A DNA stretch of 64,000 nucleotides from Spongilla lacustris (lineage: Eukaryota > Porifera > Demospongiae > Spongillida > Spongillidae), in NCBI GenBank assembly GCA_949361645.1, contig OX442429.1:5841253-5905252 (forward strand). The letters are read 5' to 3'. A model generated the notes under the pieces. It saw nothing but the letters and a program-made list of their open reading frames with translations. It was not told the origin of the DNA and did no database searches. Position numbers and translations under genes: made by a program. Below are positions 40,360-52,881 of this stretch, piece by piece (position 1 is the stretch's first letter; the number at the start of each line of letters is the position of its first letter).

Positions 40360-41385
40360 CAGCTCCCCCATACCTCCACACGAACCACACCCTCCCAAGC
40401 TGAACACTGCTCCCCGTACCTCCACACGAACCACACCCTCCAAGCTGAACATTGCTCCCCCACACCTCCACACGAACCACACCCTCCCAAGCTGAATATT
40501 GCTCCCCCACACCTCCACACGAACCACACCCTCCAAGCTGAACATTGCTCCCCCACACCTCCACATGAACCACACCCTCCCAAGCTGAACACTGCTCCCC
40601 ACACCTGCACACATACCACACCCTCCCAAGCTGAACACTGCTCCCCACACCTGCACACAAACCACACCCTCCCAAGCTGAACACCTCCATATGAACCACA
40701 CCCTCCCAAGCTGAACACTGCTCCTACCCACACCTCCACACGAACCATACCCTCCCAAGCTGAACACTGCTCCCCCACACCTCCACCTGAACCACACCCT
40801 CCCAAGCTGAACATTGTTCCCCCACACCTCCACACGAACCACACCCTCCAAGCTGAACATTGCTCCCCACACCTCCACATGAACCACACCCTCCCAAGCT
40901 GAACACTGCTCCCCACACCTGCACACATACCACACCCTCCCAAGCTGAACACTGCTCCCCACACCTGCACACAAACCACACCCTCCCAAGCTGAACACCT
41001 CCATATGAACCACACCCTCCCAAGCTGAACACTGCTCCTACCCACACCTCCACACGAACCATACCCTCCCAAGCTGAACACTGCTCCCCCACACCTCCAC
41101 CTGAACCACACCCTCCCAAGCTGAACACTGCTCCCCCACACCTCCACATGAACCACACCCTCCCAAGCTGAACACTGCTCCCCCACACCTCCACACGAAC
41201 CACACCCTCCCAAGCTGAACACTGCTCCCCCACACCTCCACACGAACCACACCCTCCCAAGCTGAACACTGCTCCCCCACACCTCCACCTGAACCACACC
41301 CTCCCAAGCTGAACACTGCTCCCCCACACCTCCACACGTGAATCACACCCTCCCAAGCTGAACACTGCTCCCCATATCTCATATT
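40360..41385. repeat. 47-bp minisatellite, duplicated block
   Basis: About 22 copies of a unit containing CACACCCTCCCAAGCTGAAC. It is the same family as 43905-44515. A higher-order block of several units also repeats (compare 40560-40740 with 40870-41040). Confidence 0.95.
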
Positions 41386-42339
41386 ACCTCCATATGTGCA
41401 GCTACAACTAACCCACTTACAACCACACCCACTCAACACCACAAGCATTCCTCACAACTACACGACACATCCACACTAGCTTGTGCAGAGCCTGGGGTAT
41501 TTCTGGTCCCCATGCCCTACAAAGTGCAGTCTGTGGTGGACATAGGATTAGATGTGAAGGCATTGACCTAAGGATTTAGCAAGTTCAAGAAACCATATAG
41601 GTCACTTTGCTGAATGTTGTATTAGCATTATCCATACATGATTGTCAGAATTCTTCATTTCTTTATGCTTTGATGCCTACAAACCTACATCTAAACCAAT
41701 GTATATATTTTCTGTCTAGTTATTAATGGCATCCCCAATGATACGATAGATGTAGATGTAAATCAACTTCCAATTAAACATCCTTATACACACGCGTACG
41801 CACACACACACTTGTACCACATATGGACAACTGTTGAGTTCCCTTGGTAAGTACCCCATGTTGAGTTCCCTTGGTAAGTAACCCATGTTGTGTTCCCTTG
41901 GTAAGTACCCCACCACTTTCAGAATGTACAAATGTGTTGAACATCTGATAGTCAAAAATGCACCCTTTTCACAAAGTTTGATATGAAACTCACAAGCACG
42001 AAAATGTCTGATTGGATACATGTAGGTTTATCGTTATGTATGTTTATAGGGATTGAAATTTCTATAGAGCATTACTCCAGTTCAAAGAAACCAATTCAGC
42101 AATACTGTTCTAGTGCTTCTGCAAACTGTTAACATTTGCTAATTGTATTCACAGCACTATCCTGACATCTCTAGCAATAGTTGGCACCAGACATTGGCCA
42201 GAGCAACATGTTAAACCCAAGGAAGATACTTACAAATCTAAACTTGAAAGTATTTTGGTAGAGTCCAGAGCTAAGCGACAGAGGGCCATTAGAATAGTTA
42301 TGGCAAGGCCTGAGCATGGCTAACTGTTCTTCCACTTGT

Positions 42340-42660
42340 TAGTTGCTACATTGATCTGGCTCCGGTTCAATTCAGAGAGCGTGACCCAACAGACATACCT
42401 TCCAAATGTGAAGGTTGTAGGGCTGCAACATACACTTGCTGTTATTCAGATGCACTGTGGATTTGGCCAAATGCAATTTGTCCGAGAACCAACTACAGTG
42501 TATCAGTGATGCAGACATACAAACAGGTGATTCAGGATCACGGCTTGATCTGGGAGTGTGTGGCGTTTGGCAACCTCAAGTAGAGGCACTGTTTGACATA
42601 ATACAGACGCCCCATCACAGATTAATTGGATACCAGAATGAGTGCTCAGGGGAAAAAAAA
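42340..42660 (+). pseudogene. Second retroelement C-terminal relic
   Basis: Frames in pieces give RERDPTDIPSKCEGC (a CxxC knuckle) and LDLGVCGVWQPQVEALFDI, which resemble the zinc-knuckle and endonuclease-like ends of the element type seen at 28120-30811. Upstream sequence back to about 41470 is unrecognised. Confidence 0.45.
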
Positions 42661-43093
42661 ACAACATAATTCAGACTCAACATGATGGATGGTTTCCAGT
42701 CCTCAATTCCTTACAGAGATATGCTGATGAGGCCAACACCACACCTGAACCATGCACGTTAGCTTTTTCATACCTAATTGCAAGGGATCATTGACGTTAG
42801 ATGGTTTTTCGTATTTTGGGGCCAACAACTTGTGGACCATTATGGTCAAATTCGATCCGTGGACTTTCAACATCGTGAAGACCCTGATTAACTGCGCCAT
42901 AAGAAATATAAATGAACAACCACATGTACATTTTCGTACCGATGATGCAGTCCCCCCTAGCTCCCATATGCTATGAAATCATCATCGGTGACTTTGAAAC
43001 ATGGTATTGGACTGTGCTGTAATTGGCCAAACTCATCCATCCTTACAGACACATTGGTACACCAACATACATCAATAACACGGCTAAAATAAG

Positions 43094-46000
43094 CTAGCTA
43101 GGCTCAAGGGGTTTTGGGCGGTCCAGTTTGCTTTTATGAGACTTGACCATGGAGATAAAAAGAGGTACGGTCTTCTTCTCAATAACTCTGATTGTCTTGA
43201 AGTGCTTGGTGATGGCCTGCAGTGGGAACAGCCCCAGCCTGAGCTAGCTAAGCAACCCACAGCAGGGATCATCGGGGGGGGGGGGGGGGGGGGGGGCATT
43301 TTTATCTTTTTAAATTTTATTTTTGAATGCATTAAAAAGTAAACACAACTGTTGTATTGTTTTTATCTATTCCATGTATCAATTCTAATAAAGCTTCATT
43401 GTGTCAATAAGTAGAAACAAATATTAATCAATCTAATGTACGGTCGTTACTCTACATGTATGTGCTATTTATTGTAACATTAAACCACAATGCATGGGAG
43501 ACCCCTTTTCATATCTCTAATTGTGTAGCTATATATATGTAGTTGATATCAAACTTTTACACGCATAAATTTTTTTTTCTAATCCATGCTTTGCATTGGG
43601 GGGCCTTACCTTCCTACTTACATTTATAAGACCTACTAATTACTAATTATTTCACAATGTCAGCCGTTATTTACAAGGGATAAGTGGGCATTACACACTA
43701 CAAACAATTTTTCAATTACCCCTCTAAAAAGTACCAACAGGCACTTCTGCTGTGCCTTGAGGTGTTATCTAGATCTATGAGGTCATGCACAGGTCATACA
43801 CAGTAAAGCTGCAGTAAAGTTGGATGCTTCCCACAGTGCCATCTAGTAGCACATGTCCTCTCTATGGGCCTGGCCACCAGTACGGCCAACTCAACCAATC
43901 AGATACCTCCACATGAACCACACCCTCCCAAGCTGAACACTGCTCCCCACCCCTCCATATGAACCACACCCTCCCAAGCTGAACACTGCTCCCCCACACC
44001 TCCACACGAACCACACCCTCCCAAGCTGAACACTGCTCCCCCACACCTCCACATGAACCACACCCTCCCAAGCTGAACACTGCTCCCCCACACCTTCACA
44101 CGAACCACACCCTCCCAAGCTGAACACTGCTCCCCCACACCTCCACCTGAACCACACCCTCCCAAGCTGAACACTGCTCCCCCACACCTCCACATGAACC
44201 ACACCCTCCCAAGCTGAACACTGCTCCCCCACACCTCCACACGAACCACACCCTCCCAAGCTGAACACTGCTCCCCCACACCTCCACACGAACCACACCC
44301 TCCCAAGCTGAACACTGCTCCCCCACACCTCCACACGAACCACACCCTCCCAAGCTGAACACTGCTCCCCCACACCTCCACATGAACCACACCCTCCCAA
44401 GCTGAACACTGCTCCCCCACACCTCCACACGAACCACACCCTCCCAAGCTGAACACTGCTCCCCCACACGAACCACACCCTCCCAAGCTGAACACTGCTC
44501 CCCCATACCTCCATATACACAGCTTGTGGTAACAACTAACCCATTTCAAGCATTCCTAAGAACTCTATTCCCTGTAGAATAGCGATTGTCTTTTCCTCCA
44601 TCTCTCCCCTCTGTTCCATCCCTACAGAGCTCTTTCCCCCTCCCTCCCACACACTCACCTCCACCAACTGTATCTTGCTGGTGCTAGGCTTCAGTTGCAG
44701 TTTGTAGTGGCGTTTGTAGCGATGCAATGTAATCATTGGAAGCTGTAGGAAGTCCACCTGCAGAGAAGTGGACCACACCTTATGTGCTGGTGATTAGCAC
44801 CATACAGTAAACATGCATTCCAATGCCACTGTACACACCAGCACACCCACACTGTACACACCAGCACACCCACACTGTACACACCAGCACACCCACACTG
44901 TACACACCAGCACACCCACTGTACACACCAGCACACCCACTGTACACACCAGCACACCCACACTGTACACACCAGCACACCCACACTGTACACACCAGCA
45001 CACCCACACTGTACACACCAGCACACCCACTGTACACACCAGCACACCCACTGTACACACCAGCACACCCACACTGTACACACCAGCACACCCACACTGT
45101 ACACACCAGCACACCCACACTGTACACACCAGCACACCCACACTGTACACACCAGCACACCCACACTGTACACACCAGCACACCCACACTGTACACACCA
45201 GCACACCCACTGTACACACCAGCACACCCACACTGTACACACCAGCACACCCACTGTACACACCAGCACACCCACACTGTACACACCAGCACACCCACTG
45301 TACACACCAGCACACCCACTGTACACACCAGCACACCCACACTGTACACACCAGCACACCCACACTGTACACACCAGCACACCCACTGTACACACCAGCA
45401 CACCCACTGTACACACCAGCACACCCACACTGTACACACCAGCACACCCACTGTACACACCAGCACATCCACTGTACACACAGCACACCCACTGTACACA
45501 CCAGCACACCCACTGTACACACCAGCACATCCACTGTACACACCAGCACACCCACTGTACACACCAGCACACCCACTGTACACACCAGCACACCCACTGT
45601 ACACACCAGCACACCCACACTGTACACACCAGCACACCCACACTGTAACACCAGCACACCCACTGTACACACCAGCACACCCACACTGTACACACCAGCA
45701 CACCCACACTGTACACACCAGCACACCCACACTGTACACACCAGCACACCCACTGTACACACCAGCACACCCACACTGTACACACCAGCACACCCACTGT
45801 ACACACCAGCACATCCACTGTACACACAGCACACCCACTGTACACACCAGCACATCCACACTGTACACACCAGCACACCCACTGTACACACCAGTACATC
45901 CACTGTACACACCAGCACACCCACTGTACACACCAGCACACCCACTGTACACACCAGCACACCCACTGTACACACCAGCACACCCACACTGTACACACCA

Positions 46001-48344
46001 GCACACCCACACTGTACACACCAGCACACCCACACTGTACACACCAGCACACCCACTGTACACACCAGCACACCCACACTGTACACACCAGCACACCCAC
46101 TGTACACACCAGCACACCCACACTGTACACACCAGCACACCCACACTGTACACACCAGCACACCCACTGTACACACCAGCACACCCACACTGTACACACC
46201 AGCACACCCACTGTACACACCAGCACACCCACTGTACACACCAGCACACCCACACTGTACACACCAGCACACCCACACTGTACACACCAGCACACCCACA
46301 CTGTACACACCAGCACATCCACACTGTACACACCAGCACACCCACACTGTACACACCAGCACATCCACACTGTACACACCAGCACACCCACTGTACACAC
46401 CAGCACACCCACACTGTACACACCAGCACACCCACACTGTACACACCAGCACACCCACACTGTACACACCAGCACACCCACACTGTACACACCAGCACAC
46501 CCACTGTACACACCAGCACACCCACACTGTACACACCAGCACACCCACACTGTACACACCAGCACACCCACACTGTACACACCAGCACACCCACTGTACA
46601 CACCAGCACACCCACACTGTACACACCAGCACACCCACACTGTACACACCAGCACACCCACACTGTACACACCAGCACACCCACACTGTACACACCAGCA
46701 CACCCACACTGTACACACCAGCACACCCACACTGTACACACCAGCACACCCACACTGTACACACCAGCACACCCACTGTACACACCAGCACACCCACACT
46801 GTACACACCAGCACACCCACACTGTACACACCAGCACACCCACACTGTACACACCAGCACATCCACTGTACACACCAGCACACCCACTGTACACACCAGC
46901 ACACCCACTGTACACACCAGCACACCCACTGTACACACCAGCACACCCACTGTACACACCAGCACACCCACTGTACACACCAGCACACCCACACTGTACA
47001 CACCAGCACACCCACACTGTACACACCAGCACACCCACTGTACACACCAGCACACCCACTGTACACACCAGCACACCCACACTGTACACACCAGCACATC
47101 CACACTGTACACACCAGCACATCCACACTGTACACACCAGCACACCCACACTGTACACACCAGCACACCCACACTGTACACACCAGCTGATCAGGACCAT
47201 AGCAAGGACCTGATCCTATTCCCCCTCCCCCCCCCCCCCCCCCCCCCCCCAGGGCATGGGGGAATGCCTCCATTGAAAAGCTTTGCACATAAAGCAGTAC
47301 CAATCTATAATTTCAATGGCCAGGATCTGCCCTATAGGGCAAGACACCGCTGATATAGGGCTTCACCCCTGATAGTGACTTTTTAACATCAGTACTGAAG
47401 GTGCCAGCTGACCAATTTTTCTGATTCGACATGTTTTTTTTTTTTTTTCACTGAAGTGTGTTTGGATGGCACCTGAGGTGTAATTTGACACTGGATTCGT
47501 GCTCTGGGTGGAAAGTCGTATGTCTAGCGTGCTTTGCACTTTGTACGACCCTAAACCCTAAAACCCTAATCTTTCCCTGCAAAGGCACACTAGTATATGT
47601 ATATACATAGTGCACATATGTGGTCCCAGAGTACATAGAGATCAGGCAAAACACACACACACACACACACACTCATGCACATATGCACAACACTCACCAC
47701 GTCACACACACACACGTGCACGCACATACAATGCAGAGGCAATGATGCTTGTCATAATACCTCTGCCAATCTCAACCTCATTATAAATATCACGACTGGT
47801 ACAGAGAGCTGGCATGAGTTGTTTGCAGTAGCAATGGGGCATATACTTCGTAATGATACTCAAAATAGGCCCATGTCTTTTACATGTAAGCATTTAATAT
47901 TTTTAAGTGTTTTGGGCAGCAGAATAAAAGGGGCGGGGGGGGGGGGGGGTAGAAGACCAGAGCCTTAATTACCTCTTGCTGGAGATCGCTTTCCTCCTCG
48001 GAGTCCTTTCTCCTTCGCTTCGCCCTCAAGGTGTGAATAATCGATCTATGCTGTTCACAAACGTAACTGTGCTCTGCCTGGTTGGGGGGAAAAAATTCCA
48101 TCTAATGCGCACCGTGTATCTGTTGGGCTTTCTGTTCCACTTCGTAAATGTAACCACAATCCCCTTAACGTTACGTTACCTCGGGATCCACGCATAGCTT
48201 CCCCCTCTCTTGGTTACTCGCCAAATGTAAATTTCTACTAATGGTGGTATTTGAGGCTTGTGTCTCGCACCGCTGCCCTCCTTCCATAATGCAACATATT
48301 CCGTAGCTCTCAGGAGCGTTTGCAACTGAACCAAGCGAGCTCAT
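43094..48344 (-). CDS. SAP30L: SAP30L/SAP30, Sin3-HDAC complex subunit
   Basis: Four exons in transcript order: 48344-48180, 48077-47973, 44757-44659, 43216-43094; each is a whole number of codons, 163 residues in all (human SAP30L 183). The N-terminal zinc finger has CCIMEGGQRC (residues 17-26) and YVCEQH (60-65), the family C..C..C..H pattern. A basic nuclear-localisation and DNA/lipid-binding stretch follows (RAKRRRK). Residues about 91-123 (VDFLQLPMITLHRYKRHYKL) and the last exon (AITKHFKTIRVIEKK, MVKSHKSKLD) form the Sin3-binding part. The protein bridges Sin3, HDAC1/2 and DNA in transcriptional repression. Intron 2 (3.2 kb) is almost entirely a 21/23-bp minisatellite, and intron 3 carries a 47-bp one. 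The 3' part was duplicated to 39.5-41.4 kb. Confidence 0.93.
43273..43298. repeat. Poly-G run in SAP30L intron 3
   Basis: About 24 consecutive G on the + strand. Confidence 0.9.
43905..44515. repeat. 47-bp minisatellite in SAP30L intron 3
   Basis: About thirteen copies of a unit containing CACACCCTCCCAAGCTGAAC. Confidence 0.95.
44826..47187. repeat. 2.4-kb 21/23-bp minisatellite in SAP30L intron 2
   Basis: More than 100 copies of a unit around CTGTACACACCAGCACACCC. Units end in CCCACTG (21 bp) or CCCACACTG (23 bp) in an irregular order, with occasional CACATCC variants. All six frames stay open because the unit lacks stops; no protein is implied. Confidence 0.97.
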
Positions 48345-48642
48345 TCTGGTTTTTGGCTAGTCGTTTGCTAAGGTCTACTTACAATAGGGCCTAGAGATGT
48401 GTATATTTCAATTTCGGTATTTCACACCTAATACCGTATACAATATTAATACTCGTGGCTTTTATACTTCCGGTCAGTCCCGCCTCTCAAGCCAATGCGT
48501 GGGTGTAATTCGTTTTGACGATTTAGCCATAAATATCTTCTAATCAATTTGATCTCAGTTGTTATTTGATAGATCCAAACATTTCCGCATCGGACTATAT
48601 GTTCTATGGTAAAACAGCATGCAGGTAAATGAGTTGGTCTCT

Positions 48643-48728
48643 TACCCAGACCCACACAGCTGCAGATGAATTACATCACCGCTACGCGTGATGTAATGCA
48701 TCCGCACCCGTGAGTGTGGGTCTGGGTA
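48643..48728. mobile_element. 86-bp foldback MITE
   Basis: Perfect 15-bp inverted ends (TACCCAGACCCACAC at 48643-48657, complement at 48714-48728) enclose a second inverted pair, TTACATCAC...GTGATGTAA. The whole element can fold into one hairpin. Partial matches occur near 507-520 and 1008-1020. Confidence 0.75.
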
Positions 48729-48949
48729 CGACACTAGTAGTGCATTAGAAACCCGATTCTAAGCTGCCAACGAAATCTGATGCGGTATATGACTGATGTC
48801 TGGCATGTGGTCCAATAATATTCTTCTAGATCCTCATTATCAACATCACACTAGTGTGAAGTCTTGGGAAAGATATGTAGTATGTCTGCATATAGATATG
48901 TAGTATGTTTTAGACTCTACAAGTCTCACAAGTAGATGACTTCAAACAG

Positions 48950-49977
48950 ATATACTTTGTGGTCAAGCCTCAGAGTACATTGATCACTGCCAGCTATGTG
49001 GACATGGTGTATTTTGCGTGCAAAATCGATAGTGAATGTTTCTACTGGTGGCCTGGGAGAATATTTCAGTGGTACCAGTTACACCATATTGTGCTCCCCT
49101 CACCACAGGGTTACAGGTAGCAGCGTAATGTCTGACATAGCCACCCAGGGTCCCCTCCAGAACACGGTGGATGACTTATTGAGGATGGTGTGGGAGTTCA
49201 AGAGCAGGTTCATTGTCATGTTGCGTTCTCTGACAGAGGAAGGTCGTGAATCCTCTTACTGCTACTGGCCCACCAATAGCGAAGAGCCACATACATATGG
49301 TGGTATAGCAGTGACGTCGACCCTCCAGCCTGATAGCATTGATGGCTACCTGGTGGTCAGGAAGATGTACATCTATATAGAAGAGGTTAGCCTGTGGTCT
49401 AAGTGCCCCTCCTTCCAGCAACCCTCTCTCTCCTTCCCAGCCCCTCATCCTACCTCTCCATCTCTCTCCCTCCCTACTCTCTCTCCCTCCCTCCTCCCTC
49501 TCCCTCTCTCCCTCTCCTCTCTCCCCCTCTCTCCCTCCTCCTCTCTCCCCGTGTTTAACAATGATAAACATTAATTTTCATTTTCTTAGCTAGTCCACAT
49601 GACACAATAGTGCAGCTTAATACTGGTATTGTCAATGTGCTGACCCAGTTCCACTATATGGTGTGGCCCATTGGGGGTGTGCCCTCCAGCCACTCCTCCC
49701 TCTTAGACCTACTTCAGCAGCTGACCATGGACAGTGGCAACAAGCCAGTCACTGTGATGTGCAAGTATGTGTTTTTAATTGTGATACTTTCACCATGACC
49801 ACACCCTAGTCTATACTTATCCCTGCTCCTTTCAGTGATGGTATGGGTCGTACTGGAGCCTTTATTTTTATTTCCATGAACCATGAACTGGAAAGAGTGA
49901 AGGTGGAGGGTGTTGTTGACATATTTGATTGCGTCAAGACTGACAGGATCTCCTGCCCATATCTTGTTCAAAATGTG
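48950..49977 (+). CDS. Partial receptor-PTP-like phosphatase domain, probably inactive
   Basis: Four exons: 48950-49008, 49109-49385, about 49590-49764, 49836-49977. They encode TLITASYVDM, SDIATQGPLQNTVDDLLRMV, FKSRFIVML, a region up to FHYMVWPIGGVPSSHS and VMCNDGMGRTGAF. The signature C-x5-R is kept, but the WPD-loop Asp is Ile (WPI) and the preceding His is Met, as in the inactive second domain of receptor PTPs. The phase between exons 2 and 3 does not close with any strong donor I can see. The last alpha-helical exon (QYxFC type) and any first domain or membrane segment are missing, and SAP30L starts only 600 bp upstream. It may be a truncated gene or a pseudogene. Confidence 0.65.
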
Positions 49978-51118
49978 GTAAGTCCCCCTGCTAGTCACCA
50001 TTACATTATAATTATAATACCTCCTGTCATCACGCTATAATTAGCCCCACCCTCTCATGCTTTGATCAGTTTAACACCCCATAGAAGTGCTCTCACTGAA
50101 TATGTAAAGATGAAAACTCCGCCAACTCTTTGACAATTGAGCATCACGACATTGGCTAAACTAATAACGCTACATTCTCAGCTGAACGTATTGTTGTGTG
50201 CATTTTGTGTTGCAAATGCCAATCAGCAGAAAGTTTTAAAGGTGGCTGGTGCTGTTTTCCAATTGTTGTAGAAACCTTAGGGCTCTGAGGCAGAGAGACA
50301 TTTCCCCACCTAGTAGTCCGAAGGTTCAACATAACCAAATCACAGATGGTGAACTGAGCACATCGTACTGATGCAAAGATGGGCTGCAGTTGTTGTTGAT
50401 GGTTTCAGTGGATATATACAGATAGCTTCACGTCTGTCTTTATAATCTGACATGTGGAAACTCTATACTTATAATTATTATTAATCATACACTATCAAAC
50501 CGGCAAGGTTATAGAAGACATGCGGATGGACATTTGTAATTCAAGAACACTGAAGCTATCAGCATGCAGCAGTACTAATATGCCTCGTTACAACAAATAT
50601 TCGTGCTTTGTAGTTTGGCCCAGACCATGTAAACAGTTTTATGCATGGAGTATGGTCAAGTGCATGGACCACATGGTACAATTACCTCTGTTCTTGTATT
50701 TCTATTTAGAACACATCGTTTTATTAAATTATAATGTAATGTATCACAGATAGATTAGTGGCACTGATTGGAAATATGCAAATATTCTTGGTACACTTTT
50801 ACACTGGGCATGTAAATATAGTGATGTACTGAATCAGAATGATTTATGCAAGCATTCATTAATGATTATAGTTAAGATCTTATAGGCCCGCAATGATATG
50901 TATGCACATAATCACAGTGCCTCTCTCTACAGCACCCGATAAGCTCGGGCATCTGTATAGTATACACATGATTGCATACAGTTAGAGAAGATCACTCACT
51001 CTGTATGACTTTTTAACCTGCAGTATCTTCTTTTACTGATCGGTCATCCTTTTATCAGATGTTCCAAACCATACTAAACCAAATTAAGGATTATTTAACA
51101 GTCCTTGGCTAAACAGTT
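49978..51118. other. No gene recognised
   Basis: AT-rich sequence after the last PTP exon. I looked for the expected C-terminal PTP exon and found none. No repeat array stands out. Confidence 0.45.
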
Positions 51119-52850
51119 TGTGGTATAATCGATTCTAATTGCCCCCCCCCACCCACTTACATCATACATATTACATCATGATCATGGTACAGAATTATAA
51201 TCATACTTGAGTCCACTACACTACATCTCCCTTTCTAAATATCTATCAGGTGGTGACTGAGATTGGGTCATTATTCTATGTGGTGGATATTGTGGAGCCT
51301 ATGGTGGGTCACAATCACTAGAAAGGTTTGTAGGTCTGTCAGTTGCACTATCACCTGAAGTGCTTTTCAATTGATCAGCAATACTATCCATGGGACTACT
51401 GTCATCCACAGAAGGGTCTGGTTGGACATTAAGCTGTATGCGGTTTCTTCGCAGCTGTCCTGTAGGTGTTTGTATTATATAAGACCGGGGTGTGTCTGCA
51501 CTTGAGAGTACTGTTCCGGGTACTATGTCTTTGCCTTTTGTCTTCACCCACTTATCCATGCCCTCATGAAGTGGTACTGAAGGGTAGGCCTTGTGGCAAC
51601 GGTCAAAATCTCTTTTCTGTCTTTCCTTGAAAACTGCATCTTGTTCTTCAAACTCTTTCAGGTAAGACCACTCAGGAATCAACCTCTCTTCCCTCAGTGG
51701 CAGGTCAGTTAGTAGCTGTCCTCCCATAAGCAGCTCTGTCGGGCTACTCCCACCCCATGGAAGTGGTGTCGACCAATAGCTCAAGAGGGCCAAGTGTGGG
51801 TCGCTGGACAGCCTGAAGAGCATTTTTACTGTCTGTACCCCACACTCTACATGACCGTTGCTTTGGGGATAGTAGGTATGCTGGAAGGTATACTTCTTTG
51901 AGAATTGTGAGAACTCTAATGAAGAGTATTGTGGGCCATTATCACTTACAATTATCTCTGGGATCCCATGCCGAGCAAATGTATCCTTCAGTGCTTCGAT
52001 GATGTTGAGAGAGGTAGTACTAGTGAGTTTCACCACTTCCGGGAATCTGAAAAGATAGTCCGCTGTTAATAGGCAATTGGCCCCATTGCTGTGGAAAATG
52101 TCAGCTGCAACCTTTTGCCATGGATAAGATGGTAGTTTAGTTGAAACCAGTGGTCCACTCTTGGATGTGAACTCTTTTGCACACTTTTGACATTGTTTGA
52201 CGAAGTTGTCGAGCTGGTGTGTTATACCAGGCCACCAAACAGCAGCTTTTGGCACTGTTATATTCCCAGGTGACTATTGTGGATTTTTGTAAGTGTAAGT
52301 TTCTGCATGGACTTCGGAACCACAAATAATTTCCATTAAGCAGCAGACTACCACAAATAGTTAGCTCTCCTGTTGCACTCCAAAAAGGAGCAATCTTTGC
52401 ACTCAGCCCCTTTTTTGCTTGTCGGCGACCCATTTCTGCAATAATTGGCTATAGCTGAACAAATAGGATCAGCAGCTTGTACATCACTGTACTCATTTAT
52501 GCGATATTTCCCAACAGGCAAATCTGCAATGACAGCCTCAACCAGTTGCTTTGCTTGATGGCTGTGATGAGCTGCTGCTCTCAGTTGATGCCACTGGGCC
52601 TACCCCTCAGTACCACTTCCTGAGGGCATGGATGTGTGGTTCAGTGAAGAAGAGTGCCAGTCATCCCACGTCTGCCACCATGTGGTATAATCAATTCTAA
52701 TTGAATCCCCCCCCCCCCCCCCACCTGCTTACATCATACATATTACATCATGTTACACAATTATAAATCACACTTGAGTCCTCTAAACTATTACAATGTA
52801 TACATAATTATTCATACATCTAGCTGAAAGTGCTTTGTATGCAATGATAC
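51119..52850 (-). mobile_element. Integrase-only LTR retrotransposon (Ty3/gypsy type), internally deleted
   Basis: Direct repeats beginning TGTGGTATAATC occur at 51119 and 52681 and stay similar for at least 105 bp (both with a poly-C run and CATCATACATATTACATCAT). On the minus strand the right copy ends in CCACA and is followed at once by TGGTGGCAGACG, a plausible tRNA primer-binding site. Only an integrase-region frame lies between; gag, protease, RT and RNase H are gone. The outer edge of the right LTR and any target-site duplication could not be fixed. Confidence 0.75.
51299..52620 (-). pseudogene. Integrase region of the LTR element
   Basis: A 318-codon open frame (52255-51299) encodes a Ty3/gypsy integrase: VWWPGI and CQKCAK (end of the zinc-binding domain), catalytic Asp in ADIF, Asp in VSDNGPQYS and Glu in NGHVECG (D,D-35-E), then a C-terminal basic part. 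The upstream part of the zinc domain and an RNase H-to-integrase linker (ADLPVGKYRINEY) continue in other frames to about 52620, so the copy is frameshifted and 5'-truncated. Confidence 0.85.
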
Positions 52851-52881
52851 ACATACAGGTAATTGGTATAAAAATACATTT

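Noticed and set aside
39830..41448. Long minus-strand frames rich in VQLGRVWF
   Set aside because: Translations of the 47-bp minisatellite. The few natural-looking residues at the edge belong to the HMGB exon copy.
44540..44570. Alternative last SAP30L exon after acceptor TTCTACAG
   Set aside because: It would add only about eleven residues unlike the family; the exon at 43094-43216 matches the SAP30L C-terminus and closes the frame.
44733..47353. Open frames of about 800 codons on both strands
   Set aside because: They lie entirely in the 21/23-bp minisatellite; the unit has no stop in any frame, and both strands are equally open. Real SAP30L exons flank the array in phase.
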